Assembly (NCBI GenBank): GCA_016648135.1
Contig: JADDOH010010234.1
Span: forward strand, 41,678 to 105,677
Source of the DNA: Agrypnia vestita
Taxonomy: Eukaryota; Arthropoda; Insecta; Trichoptera; Phryganeidae
DNA: 64,000 nt
Direction: 5' to 3'
The notes below the pieces were generated by a model. It was given only the letters and a program-made list of their open reading frames with translations, ran no database searches and was not told where the DNA came from. The first letter of the stretch is position 1. The number at the start of each line of letters is the position of its first letter. The translations under genes were made by a program, and so were the position numbers. This document shows positions 24,604 to 35,705 of this stretch, piece by piece.

Positions 24604-24750
24604 CGCTCGGCTTGCTGGGGCGGCGCCGGTCCTCCAGGGGCCCGTTGGCCAGCGGCTTGGGGTCCGCCGAGCGCGGCCTCCGCTTGGGCGAGCGGTACAG
24701 CGGCTTGGCGTGGTCCCCGGCGGCCGGCTCCACGGACGCGCCCCTCGCAC
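24604..24750 (-). CDS. MDM1: MDM1-like exon, Arg/Pro-rich
   Basis: The exon is 147 bp, phases 1 to 1, with acceptor cttgttatag|GT and donor GAGCG|gtcagt. It encodes about 49 residues that are very rich in Arg, Pro, Ala and Lys (for example KPLYRSPKRRPRSADPKPL). It is among the most GC-rich stretches of the window and stands out sharply from the AT-rich intron. I see no domain. The highly basic character is consistent with binding to acidic tubulin tails or with a nuclear localisation signal, but this is inference. A 504-bp hAT-like element lies 166 bp upstream of the acceptor. The next intron is about 22 kb. Confidence 0.72.
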
Positions 24751-24915
24751 CTATAACAAGATTCAATTGCTTTCGTGGGCTGGTGCGCGCGCTGGCGCGG
24801 CCTGGCTTGCCTGCGAAAACCAACATCACAACGGGATTGAAAACGGGAAAATGTGTACACCGAAAAGTAAAGCGATTGACAAAAAAAAATAATTGCGTTA
24901 TTTATTTATTTCAAT

Positions 24916-25419
24916 TAGTGATGCAACGAATACTACTCTCACGAATACGAATATCAAGTCTACCATTCGGCAAATACGAACAATTCAACAGGGTAATAAA
25001 TAAAACACGACAGTTCCTTTTTTACTAAGAGATTTAATAGTTAAAATTTACCATCGGCAAATTTTCGTTCAAAAAGCGTAACATTTCTTTTATCCGTTTA
25101 TACATCAAAAACAAATATCACTTTTTTCAACGCTTACGGGAGGTCGTGTTATTAGATTTAATTTGAAATTATTTTATAAGAGGTAACACTTTTACACATA
25201 GCGGAAATAATGCTGTGTAATTATGCTGTGAAATAATTGACAACTTGAGAGCTCAACAAATCCATTCATTCAATGTTAGGAGAATCCCCAATAATAGAGT
25301 GTGTGGGTGTATTCGGATACACGGTGCAGAGTCAAACTATAATTTGCATTGTGTTCAGTATTAATATTCCTGATGATATATCCTGGCGAATACGAATATT
25401 TGTATTCGTTGCATCATTA
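24916..25419. mobile_element. hAT-like non-autonomous element with perfect 8-bp target duplication
   Basis: The ends TAGTGATGCAACGAATA and TATTCGTTGCATCATTA are inverted. ATTTCAAT is duplicated exactly at 24908-24915 and 25420-25427. The subterminal regions carry repeated CGAATACGAATA motifs. It lies 166 bp upstream (in transcript direction) of exon 24750-24604. A second copy is at 38500-39170 in reverse orientation. Confidence 0.9.
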
Positions 25420-25646
25420 ATTTCAATATACGGCACAGAAGTACCTTTTACATAATAATATATACAAGAAATCCAAAGAGTAGAACAGAAATTACAGAAC
25501 TGACGTAGTATAGATAGTTCTTTAAAGTTATAACATTAATTTAGAAAAAAAATGAAGTATATAAGATAAAACATAATTTAGAAAAAGGAGATATGAAATA
25601 TATACAAGATTAAACAAATAGGTATAATAATTTGTTTGTGCTTGCA

Positions 25647-25868
25647 TTATGAATTCAGGACGGCAGGGTGTAGAGCTTTTAGTAGCGAATCTTTATATTG
25701 TGCTAAACTGGAATTAAAAATATCAGAGACGTGCGCAGAGGTGTTACCTAGCCTATGCAGTCTGGGTACAAGAGAGTTAAAATGCGAGTTGGTTCTAGTG
25801 TTGTCACAATAAAATAGTGTAGGTATTCGTGTAGCTCTTTTAGGCGCATGAAACACAATCAAACACAA
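25647..25868 (-). pseudogene. LINE ORF2 C-terminal fragment
   Basis: The minus-strand frame includes RATRIPTLFYCDNTRTNSHF, NSLVPRLHRLGNT and KDSLLKAL before a stop. This resembles the carboxy end of jockey/CR1-type reverse transcriptases (R-x-x ... T-x-x-x-x-NS-x-x-PR-x-x-RL-x-N). The element is strongly 5'-truncated. Confidence 0.6.
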
Positions 25869-26078
25869 AATATCGGGGGTGTCAAAATGCTAGTTAATAA
25901 TTTTGTAGAGTAAAATAACATCAGATAATGGCAAAAATCCAGTAAAAAATTGTAATCTTGTGTCGTTGATATTTTCAATTAGTTAGTTAATATAACGTAC
26001 AAATTTGTGTTTTGAACGATAAAAAATATAATCAATATTAGGTATATTATATATAAGTTCTGAGCGTACATTTACTGG

Positions 26079-26871
26079 ATTTTGTCCACAGAGGGATAAT
26101 CGTTGATTGAGATAAATCATACAAGTCTCACAGAGACCAAACTATTTGTATGGATAACATGCATATCTTTACAGGGCAGCCGCAGGGCTTATGACTTACT
26201 TTACACAACGTTGCAACGTTCAACGATTCCACCCTAAGAACTACAAGAATCTACACAATATCGAATTTTTTAAAGTTGTATATACAGGGTGTACCAGAGC
26301 TAGCAGCAGAAACTTGGCCGATAGGTTCCTACCTATGTCATGAGTCTTAAACGTTTGAGCAACCATGACCTAATGTCAATAGTTGTGGAGATATACAATA
26401 TCAAATTTTGTATTTTTTTTCAATATTTCTGACTTATTTTATGCAAAAAGTTGAACTATCATTACAGTAACTTATATCGATTATGAAAAATTCATTGTCC
26501 TTAGTACAAGTAAAATAAAATGATAAAAACCTTGCAAAAATTCAATAATTTTTTTTTTACAAGGTTTTTATCACTTTATTTAAGTTGTATTGAAGCAAGT
26601 GATTTTTTTTAAGCGATATAAGTTACTGTAAAGATAGTCCAACGTTTTACAAAAAATATGTCTGAAATATCTAAAAAAAATGCAAACTTTGATGTCGCAT
26701 ATCTCCATAACTATTGATATTAGGTCATGATAGCTTGAACATTTTCGACTCATAATTCATGCAGAAATATAGTCCTGCGAGGTTATTAATGTTAAATAGC
26801 TTCGTCTATGCGAGACTTCTATAATTTATCTTAATTAATTTTATCCCTCTGTGGACAAAATCCAGCAATTG
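26079..26871. mobile_element. Element with TGGATTTTGTCC ends, split by a hairpin element
   Basis: Left CTGGATTTTGTCCACAGAGG and right CCTCTGTGGACAAAATCCAG are inverted. Internal blocks (CTCACAGAGACCAAACTATT, TTCAACGATTCCACCC) recur near 32150-32365, 32830-32970, 40230-40370, 42280-42330 with 43920-44030, and 63040-63250. Confidence 0.7.
26285..26794. mobile_element. Hairpin element, mosaic ends, inserted in the TGGATTTTGTCC element
   Basis: The left end CAGGGTGTACCAGAGCTAGC belongs to one subfamily. The right half ends GAGGTTATTAATGTT, belonging to the other, and lacks its last ~20 bases. Confidence 0.75.
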
Positions 26872-27250
26872 TGTTCTTAGAAGGTGGACAAAATCCAGTA
26901 ATTGTGTTCTCGGAGGCGGCAATTATTTTTGAAAGCTTGTTTCCAATAAAATGTAGGTTTCATGGATTGCAGAGAAATTTCCCTGAGTAGTGACAGGTTG
27001 TTTATATTTATCTCAGAAACACCACAGTAGGATGTTGCTGCTTTTGCCTTTATACCCCTCACGTATAGTAACAACCTCCGTTCAATATGTGTAAAACAAA
27101 AATAATTAAGTTTCTATCGTTTAAATGATTTTCGGGTGATCTATAAATTATATTATAAAGCGGTGCATTAAATTTTCGAGACATTTTAATAGTGAAGAAT
27201 ATTCAGCTAAGAATCCAACCTTAAAAATATTGCGGACTAAGCCTGTCTTG

Positions 27251-27274
27251 TATATATATATATATATATATATA
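27251..27274. repeat. (TA)12 microsatellite
   Basis: Uninterrupted TA dinucleotides. Another short TA run occurs near 29046-29066. Confidence 0.95.
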
Positions 27275-27689
27275 ACAACAGAAATATTAAATGTTTAAAT
27301 TAATTAAAACACATATAACATATATACCTATAATACATAAACTCATAATAACTTGTTATAAAAATGAAACACAAAGACACAAGCATACAATATAACATAA
27401 ATGGTATACATACTTACAAAGATGCAGGCACTAAAGCTGAAAACAGTAGACAGAGACACAAAAGAGACAGAGACAACTATATATTATAGACAATCCATGC
27501 GGCTTGAAACTGTATGTCTGTGGAAGTAACGTGTCATTAACATGAGTACATACAAATATATACACATACATTATATATTATGTAGTAGGTAGTTTTTAAA
27601 ATAATGCTATAAAATAAAACTCAAAAAAATCAAAAGATGCGAACGCGATTCTCAAAAAATGTCGGATGTAAGCGATTTGTATAAAATAT

Positions 27690-28250
27690 GCAGCTCTATT
27701 CTAAACTTAGTAATATTGCTGTTTCTGCATCTTGACAGTTATGTTAAACATTGGAATAATGAAATGTCGTAAATTTGAGTTTGACAGGTTTGAAATGAAT
27801 GAATTCAATCAATCAGAAAAAGCTCTAAAACGTAAACAAACGTTCACAATTATGAACAAAAAGTTGTAACCCTTCAAAATGACTATACTTTTACATGTCG
27901 GTTCCTTAGGAATAAGTCCTAATTAATTTATGTGAAAAAGAAAAGAGAAAAAATAATAAAAAGAAAAAAAAATAGCAAAAAGAAAAAATATTTTTTACTA
28001 AGAAGAAAAAAAAAGGTTTTTTTTTTATCTAAAGAAGTAACGGACGGACGGACAGGCAGACGGACGGACAGACAGACAACTAAATTATTATAATTCGGGA
28101 TGAGCTTTCCGATTGATTGAATTCATTAATTTCAAACCTGTCAAACTTAAAAAGGTCAAAATTGTCGGCATTACAATGTTGTACAAATGGCTGTCAAGAT
28201 ACAGATATAGCAATTTTGCTTGGTTCAGAATACGGCCAATGGTTTCCGAA
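27690..28250. mobile_element. 'ATTCTGAAAA'-family foldback with a nested repeat
   Basis: AATATTGCTGTTTCTGCATC and GATACAGATATAGCAATTTT, and TCAATCAGAAAAAGCTCTAA against GAGCTTTCCGATTGATTGAA, are inverted arm pairs. The loop at about 27870-28085 holds the CGGACGGACAG repeat family. Confidence 0.75.
27870..28085. repeat. Repeat with (GGAC)n/(AGAC)n and ACATGTCGGTTCC ends
   Basis: TTTTACATGTCGGTTCCTTA at one side and CGGACGGACGGACAGGCAGA at the other. It is the reverse complement of related copies at 37200-37620 and 55575-55860. Confidence 0.7.
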
Positions 28251-28337
28251 AGTCAAAACGTATATTATGATTAGGCCAACAAAGTATAAGAGGCTTTTAA
28301 AAATTAATATCCCCAAGGCCTGAGAAAACAGTTTATA

Positions 28338-28850
28338 CAGGGTGTACCAGAGCTAGCAGCAGAAACTTGGCAGGTAGATTTCTGACTATGTTGCGAGTCT
28401 AAAACGTTCAAGTGACCATGGCCTAATATCAATAGTTATGGAGATATGCAATATCAAAGTTTGCATTTTTTTTTTCAATATTTCTTACTTATTTTTTGCA
28501 AAAAGTTGAACTATCATTACAGTATCGTATGTCGATTATGAAAAATTCATTCTCTTTAAAATAAGTCGAACAAAATGATAAAAACCTGGCAAAAATTGAA
28601 AAAAGTAATTTTTTACAAGATTTTTATCATTTTATTTAAGTTGTATTGAAGCAAATGAATTTTTCATAACCGATATAAGTTACTGTAATGATAGTTCAAC
28701 TTTTTGCAAAGAATAAGTCAGAAATATTGAAAAAAAATGCAAACTTTGATATTGGATATCTCCATAACTATTGATGGTCATGGTTGCTTGAACATTTTAG
28801 ACTCGTAACATAGTCAGGAATCTACCGATTAAGTTTCTGCTGCTAGCTCT
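28338..28850. mobile_element. Hairpin element, 'GTGTACCAGAGCTAGC' end type
   Basis: It starts CAGGGTGTACCAGAGCTAGC. The right arm carries GAAACTT-type complement AAGTTTCTGCTGCTAGCTCT but loses the terminal ACACCCTG. A stray arm fragment ending TTACACCCTG lies at 28970-29030. Confidence 0.8.
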
Positions 28851-29468
28851 CTATCTCCTATTATTACGCAGATCGTTTGCCGAAATCCCCCGAGCTCAAA
28901 TATCATAATATCTAAACATTCTTACTTACTTTAGCGTAGAGAAAATATTTCAGATTTGATATTATAGCGTAAGTCTGGAAGTAATCTACCTGTAAAATAT
29001 TATGTACTACCTAAGTTACACCCTGTACCTATTTCATGTGACTGTGTATATATATATATATATATTTGAATTGTTTTATTCTAGAGCAATAAATAAATAA
29101 TACACCACAAAGCATGAACGAAATAAAATATATATGTAAGATACACATCAAAACAATCCTGAAACAAAACATCTATAATATAAACTCATTGTCCAAAAAA
29201 AAAACTAAGAAAATCATTCCCTGCACTAAAAACTATATACTATTTGATGTCGAAATAATTTTATATTTACATATTTTTTTAAAATACTGAGACATCCTTT
29301 ACGACTTATATAAAAAGTATTAAGGCTGGACATTCAATACTAATGCATATTTCGGCGATATGGTTCGAAAATGTGAGTTTTTATTGTTAATTTACATCAG
29401 AATGTGTATGCTTTTTTAACTTTTCAAAGCAAGAAAACCCTTTGTGGCTTGACATTATAAGACATTTA

Positions 29469-29671
29469 AGAATAAATTAAATACTATGTTTTAAACCACT
29501 TTATTACTATATTTTTGTCAACTAGTTTCGGTTGGACTCAACCTTCTTCAGGACAATTATAATATAGACTGTCTATATTACAATTGTCCCGAAGAAGGTC
29601 GAGTCCAACCGAAACTAGTTGACAAAAATATAGTAATAAAGTGGTTTAAAACATAGTATTTAATTTATTCT
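29469..29671. repeat. 203-bp near-perfect hairpin
   Basis: The arms are about 100 bp with three mismatches and essentially no loop; the centre reads TATAGACTGTCTATA. The arms contain ACTAGTTTCGGTTGGACTC and its complement. It is non-coding, inside the intron between exons 34731 and 24750. Confidence 0.95.
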
Positions 29672-29679
29672 CAAAATTT

Positions 29680-30270
29680 TTAAGACGATAGCTGGAAACT
29701 TTGTTGTAGAATCAATTTGTGAAAACAGATTGATATTTAATACTTTGCAATTTTTATTTTTCAATAGTAATTAATGTGTTTTTTCAAATTTAAAAAATTA
29801 TTAATATTGAACATTTCTTAATTATTTTAGTACGGTTTTATAATCATAATGCTAGTTTCAACTCGTAAGAAAACATATTCTGCGTATTTTTTCAAAGACA
29901 GTGAAAACGAATTTTTGGCCGTGGATTGATATAAATATAAGTTAGTGCTTATATTTTCATATTTATTAAAAAAAAATTTCAGTTCATTACTTTTATATAA
30001 GAACAAAGGTTTTATCTAAGTCATCGTTCTAAAACAAATGTAGTCTAACATTTAAGTTCTGATATAAATGAATAATAAAAACCCATATTTAAGGGGTTTT
30101 AAACCCATATTTAAACCCATATTTAATTCAACTAAATTTAAAATATGCTATTCCTACAAGAACATTTACTGTCACTTACTGTCTTACTGTTACTGTCATC
30201 TTTTTAAATACTTTTAATTGTTTTATTTTATTTTATTTTATTAATATCCTATTAAGATCATTTTTTTTTC
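29680..30270. other. AT-rich intron sequence, nothing recognised
   Basis: Only short direct repeats such as AAACCCATATTTAA (three times near 30080-30123). Confidence 0.5.
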
Positions 30271-30279
30271 CTTTGTCTA

Positions 30280-30604
30280 TAATATAATTAATTAACACCA
30301 TTATTAAATTGTAAACATTTAATTATTACTATTACTTAATTTTAATTGGCAATAAGATTTATTCACAAATGTTATATAAATAATAAATATTCTTGAACAT
30401 TGTACTACTGGAAGAGCACTGTCTGCTATAATACAGTAAATTACTAGTGTAGCAGGCAGGGCGTCAAATCAATTTAGTGTTTACTTGCTGCCAAGACACT
30501 CAACAACAATGAAAAAAGCTTCATTAAATTTTGTAAACACTGTAAACATTTGTAACATTGAACATTGAATAAACATTTGAATTTGAAAAAAAAAAAAAAA
30601 AAAA
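30280..30604 (+). mobile_element. 3' end of a retroposon with poly(A) tail
   Basis: It ends TTGAATAAACATTTGAATTT followed by an A20-type tract. The upstream region includes GCAGGCAGGGCGTCAAATC, typical of LINE 3' tails. No coding part remains. Confidence 0.6.
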
Positions 30605-31083
30605 AGGGGGAAAAAAGCCGAAAACGCATTTGCAGTGAATATCTAGCCTTAAATGATAAATTGCTGATACAAATGACTAAATAATACCTAATTAAATAAT
30701 GTATAACGTTTAGATTCGCAGATCAGAGGGACGATTGTGCTAATTTATTTATTTTTTTAAAGAACTAACCTAACCGTAGACATCGGTAGCCGACTAGCCT
30801 AATATTACAAGCAAGTTCTCCCCGACTTAAAGTGATTTCCCAAAATTGTATAGGTATACACGAATAACGACCTTCGAGCCAAACATAAAAAAATACCAGA
30901 ACTAGGGTTAGACTCTATCGTGAGCAAGAAAAGTCCTTGTGAGAGAGTTTGGGAACTTGTTTTAAAATATTTTAGGGGTTCGGTACCTAGTAAGGAATGT
31001 TGATCATTTTTATTGATAAGCTGAAAACGGTCTTGAAAATACTTAGTCCGTTTGAGACACTAAGTGCGAGAATGAAAAATAAT

Positions 31084-31408
31084 AGATCTACATCTCTCGA
31101 ACGGTCTACACGAATCTCTGAAATCGACCGGGCTATTCTAGTAGTCACTTGAAGTACGTAGAGGCTTTTGGAAGCTTGGTGAGACTACCGAAAATGTGCA
31201 GAACGTTCTCGAGGCATCGCGGAAATAACATTTTTTGTATAAAGGGCGAGCACGCGCGTGGCGAGGAGTTATATTTTTTTGACAGCGGACTAACGTAAGC
31301 CAAATCGTGCGATATATATATTTCCAGAAGCCTCTCCATGCTTCCAGTGACTACGACAATATTCCAGTCGATTCCAGATTCGTGTGGACCATTCGAGAGA
31401 TTTCGCGT
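31084..31408. repeat. Foldback with ~85-bp arms and a promoter-like loop
   Basis: Left TCTACACGAATCTCTGAAAT, GTAGTCACTTGAAGTACG and GAGGCTTTTGGAAGC have complements on the right: GCTTCCAGTGACTACGACA-type blocks, CCAGATTCGTGTGGACC and CAGAAGCCTC. The loop contains GAACGTTCTCGAG (31201) and TATAAAG (31238). Confidence 0.65.
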
Positions 31409-32370
31409 AACAATAAAAATTTAGAAGGAAAATTGATATTAGTCGTATTCTGCACTGCAATTGCGATTTTGGTCATTGACAACATTTGCTATACAATGGA
31501 AAGGGGTGCTATAAAATTTTACAAAATATAAAACGTGGTTCAAAAAATTGTATGCGTGTACTTAATGTACGCGCGTTAGTAGTTATACTCACTTCTTTGG
31601 ATTACATAAAATAACCAGCCGCAAAAAGCGACAACTAAAGAGATATCCGCAGACAACAAATCCCCGTTCTGCGTCGGCCAAGAGACGGACTTCATTCAGG
31701 GCAATGGCGATTTCGGGGTAATTGCGCCAGATGGAAGGTTAAAAACAAAGTTGTATTAAATGACTTCATGATATGAAAACTTCCGTCGCTAGATGCGCGT
31801 TCGTTTCGTTGTAACTAAAATTTCACCCAAAACGCGCGCAAAGAAGTATAACTTCAAAATATCGACAATAACTTAGCACAATCGACCAGCGGATCTCTTG
31901 AAAATTAAGACGTTGAACTAGGTACAACATTTTTCGCCGACATTCAAAATCATGCCAATATTTCAGTCGATTTTAAATTTCCTTAACCATCATTGAGCTC
32001 GTTCAGCAGATAGAATCGATGACACGACCGAATTGACTCAAAATTGCATTTATTCAAAAAAAAAAATTAAAATAATTTGTAAAATTTTAAGGCATCCTCT
32101 ACATCTAACAATAGTATTTCGAGTTCGTTAAAATTTTTCAAGAAAACTATTCCTGGATTTTTGTCCCCAGAGGAATGGTCATTCATCGAGATGCGTTACA
32201 GATATCTCACAGAGGCGAAGCTATTTATATGGGAAAGTAGATGTAGAAGTCTTTTGGGTGTTTTAAGGCCAGAGGCGACATATACATACATACTGGATCA
32301 TGGGGATGATAAATTTCAACCATAAATGGCGTTAGCGTAAGTTAAAGTGAAATGAAGTGTTGCATATACA

Positions 32371-32790
32371 TGAGTTATGCAATATCAAAGTTTGCATTTT
32401 TTAAAAATATTTCTGACTTTTTTTACAAAACGTTTAAGTATCATTACAGTAACTTGTATCGATTACGAAAAATTCATTCGTTTCAATAAAACTTAAATAA
32501 AATAATAAAAAACCTGAAAAAATTCCAATTGGTATTGGAAGGTTTTTATCATGTTATTTGACTTGTATTAAAGGAAATGAATTTTTCATATTAGATATAA
32601 GCTACTGTAATGATAGTCCAACGTTCTGCAAAAAATAAGTCAGAAATATTTGAAAATAAAGCAAACTTTGATGTCGCATATCTCCTCAACTATTGATAAA
32701 AGATCATTATTGCCTGAACATTTAAAACTCGTAATCAATGCAGGAATCCAACTGTAAAATATTGTGAAGCTCTGTTATACGCTGTATACA
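32371..32790. mobile_element. Hairpin element, left end truncated, inserted next to a TGGATTTTGTCC-family copy
   Basis: The arms begin GAGTTATGCAATATCAAAGT and end CTCTGTTATACGCTGTATA. Neighbouring 32150-32365 and 32830-32970 belong to the family described at 26079. Confidence 0.7.
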
Positions 32791-33239
32791 AAAATCAAAT
32801 TTTTTATAGATGTGGTTATCGAACATGAGTGGAGTTGTGAACGTTACGTAGTGTAAAGTGATCACTTAAGCCTGCCATACGATAGGTCGTAAGCCCAATA
32901 AACACAAGAAGACTTCCGTATATTCGTTCCCATATAAATAGTTTCGTGTCTGTGAGGCATCTATAAATATATATCTTAACTTCATTTTTATAATTTTAAA
33001 AGCTTCTATGATATTTAAAACAACTATGGTGGCTGCAGACTTCAATAATAAAAATTACCTTAATAAGTGTTTAATAAATACTTGTATGAATGCTAATTCT
33101 AACAAATTGGCATATTTCAGTTGATGCTGAAATTATACGCATACAGGGTGTCCTGAAGGAAACGCGATATAACATAAAATACTCAATTATCACAGTATAA
33201 GAATTATATATTTGCAAGTAATATAAATGGTCGAAATGC

Positions 33240-33640
33240 GCGGGAGTATACACTTTGGAACAACACTATGGAAGGCTCTACAGCACTAGAGTTATCTACA
33301 ATATTCGGGAGACGCCTGGAATAGCCTAGAAACGGCAGGAACCTCCTCTAAAACACTAGAAAGGAAGAGAGTCTTCTCGAGGGCTCTAAAGACCAGCATA
33401 TCGCGTATATAATGCAGCATCGCGCTGCGTAATAGAGTTTGTTTTGACATTTCTATCGGTGCGCAATAAGCCGCGCACGACGGCCGGTGTGGCCAGTCGT
33501 AGAATTTCGGGGCGACAGATATAAAGTGAAAAAATCGAGTTCTTAAATGCGACTACCACGTGCGAAAATTGGTTGGAATGTTCTAGCGAGTATTCAAAGA
33601 TGAGTGATAAATAATGAAACAAAGTGATTTCAAGAATAGT
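33240..33640. other. GC-richer, promoter-like unrecognised block
   Basis: It contains TCTTCTCGAGGG (33372) and TATATAATGC (33406) followed by a GC-richer leader-like stretch. There is no recognisable protein on either strand. It could be an LTR or other mobile-element promoter. Not identified. Confidence 0.3.
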
Positions 33641-33986
33641 GTATTAATTTAATTCGCGTTAAGTGACTTGAAGTGTCCATTTATTAGTTAACTACGCGTA
33701 GATTTTTAGTATATTTTAGTAATATTTTATCAATTTGTTTATTAACCTTAACATATAGATATATGTCGTCGCGGACTATTTTATAGATTTACAACTTCTC
33801 TAGAGAAAATATTTGAATATCTCTTATCGTTTTTTCATCGACTTTAGTTGTTTATTTTGTCTATGACCAATCATTTCAACACATTTAAATCAATTCATAA
33901 TATTGTTTAGAACTAGGGTTAAAAACAAATATTACAAATTATTAGAAACTTACACATCAATTATTTCTATTACATGTATGTATATA

Positions 33987-34360
33987 CAGGGTTATTTAGA
34001 AAACATTAATAACCTCGCAGGACTATATTCCTGCCTTGATTATGAGTCGAAAATGTTCAAGCTATTACGACCTTCATTATGAATATCAATAGTTAAGGAG
34101 ATATGTGACATCAAAGTTTGCATTTTTTTTTCAATATTTCTGACTTATTTTTTTGTAAAACGTTGGACTATCATTACGGAAACTTATATCTAATATGAAA
34201 AACTCATTATCTTTAATACGAGTCAAATAAAAAAAATAAAAACCTTCAAATTCCAATTGAAATTTTTCAGGACTTGCAGGGCAGGGCAATAGCTTGAACA
34301 TTTTCGACTCAGGCAGGAATATAGTCCTGCGAGGTTATTAATGTTTCACAAATAACCCTG
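33987..34360. mobile_element. Hairpin element, 374-bp internally deleted copy
   Basis: It runs from CAGGGTTATTTAGAAAACAT to ATGTTTCACAAATAACCCTG. Most of the right half is deleted, with the junction near GACTTGCAGGGCAGGGC. Confidence 0.85.
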
Positions 34361-34730
34361 TATAGTCTACATCAACTCTGAAAGTCCATTCTAAATACTG
34401 GTGAAACAATTTTTGAAATCGGATGAGTAGTTTCGGAGATTACCTCCTACATCTAAACTTACAAACTTTACCTCTTACATGTTAGTATAGATTAATCACT
34501 TATTAATAAATCGCTAATTAATTTCTAGTGTTTTTATTTGCCTCCCGCAGCCAAATATTTTTGTATTAATCTTAAACTAATCCCTTAGAGAAAATTATAA
34601 ACCAAAACGTCTTTGTATTACGCCTCAATCGGAGTCTGTGCTGCTGAACGAGCTCATTGGAAACGATCGACACGCAGACAATTGCACTAAACACCATTCG
34701 AGAACAGAGCCAACTATTTCAAGAACTGAC

Positions 34731-34933
34731 CTTCCGACACCGAGGTGTTGTCGAAGCTGTGGCCCTGCAGCTTTCTGCGCTGGGCCCTCTGCGCGGGCGT
34801 CTCCTGCTGCTGCTTCGTCTCCTGGATCTTGGCGTGTATGGACTGGTAGGGGAATGACTTGAACGATTTGAGCTTTTTGCTCGGGGACGTCCTGCTCTTG
34901 ATCTCCATGTCTTTGTCGTCCTTTCCTAAGACC
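34731..34933 (-). CDS. MDM1: MDM1-like exon, basic and Gln-rich, coiled-coil-like
   Basis: The exon is 203 bp, phases 2 to 1, with acceptor cttcag|G and donor GGAAG|gtcagt (C at +3). It encodes about 67 residues: VLGKDDKDMEIKSRTSPSKK, a Lys/Ser/Phe stretch, then IHAKIQETKQQQETPAQRAQ, which is charged and Gln-rich and could form a short coiled coil. It ends in a Ser/Thr-rich segment. The upstream junction makes an arginine codon (AG+G) and the downstream junction a glycine codon (G+GT). The potential phosphorylation sites (SP, TP) fit a regulated microtubule-associated protein, but this is inference. No catalytic domain is visible. Confidence 0.78.
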
Positions 34934-35049
34934 CTGAAGAAAAATAGAAATATTGTCATGAGATTGGGAGCTGCACGTAATCGAAGGTTTCCGAACATTC
35001 CGAAAGATCTGGAAGCCGGGCGAACACCCGAATACGTACCGGAAGATTC

Positions 35050-35420
35050 TAAAAATCATTTTTTTATGAATTGCGTAGCGGCCGCACTGACATAGCGGTC
35101 AGAACGTGAATCCGTATGATAGACCACGACGTCTAGAGAACCCAAAATTAACGATCCAGCTAGAATTTGTGTCCAGTGACTTTTTACTAATTAAGTGTTT
35201 TACCAGTGTTTCATTTGAATCCCGTGCGATCCGCGGCGAACTCCTGAGAATATTACGTGATTCTGATAAATTAACACTGTGTTTTCGTAACATCTGTAAC
35301 ATAATACTCGGCCTTGATAATGTGTGTCTACGGAGCGAAACGCACGCTGAGAGCAGGCCCGGATCTATCTTAGGGCTAATGGAGCTGCAGCCTAGAGCCA
35401 TCAAATTGATAAAGTTTTAA
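35050..35420. other. Unrecognised block open on both strands
   Basis: Frames of about 100 codons run on both strands (35106-35420 plus, 35404-35099 minus). The composition is intermediate and no motif or splice context is visible. It starts directly upstream (in transcript direction) of exon 34933-34731. Probably mobile-element derived. Function unknown. Confidence 0.35.
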
Positions 35421-35705
35421 TTTTAAAAGTCCGATACAACAATCTCCCAAAAACCATTTTTTTATAATACAATATCGCCGCGTTTGCGATAGCCGGTCGT
35501 GACGTAGCAGGTTGAGATGTTGTGTATGAGTGAATTTTTGAACGATGATAAGGTATCTGCAGGAATATCAGCATCAATGTTAGGATCAGCACAATACATA
35601 TTATATGCGCGACACAACCTTGTGATGGGAGAAAAGTAACCAACATTATTAGCGTGCTGGCTTACATATATCACTTCTAAAAAGAAATTTTAAAGATAAT
35701 AATAA

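Noticed and set aside
24405..25028. Several long open frames on both strands around the GC-rich island at 24.6-24.75 kb
   Set aside because: They are overlapping shadows in a short high-GC exon. Only the minus frame 24750-24604 has splice sites and a phase that fits its neighbours.
34638..35095. Plus-strand open frames across the exon at 34.7-34.9 kb
   Set aside because: They are antisense to a well-supported minus-strand exon and have no independent support.
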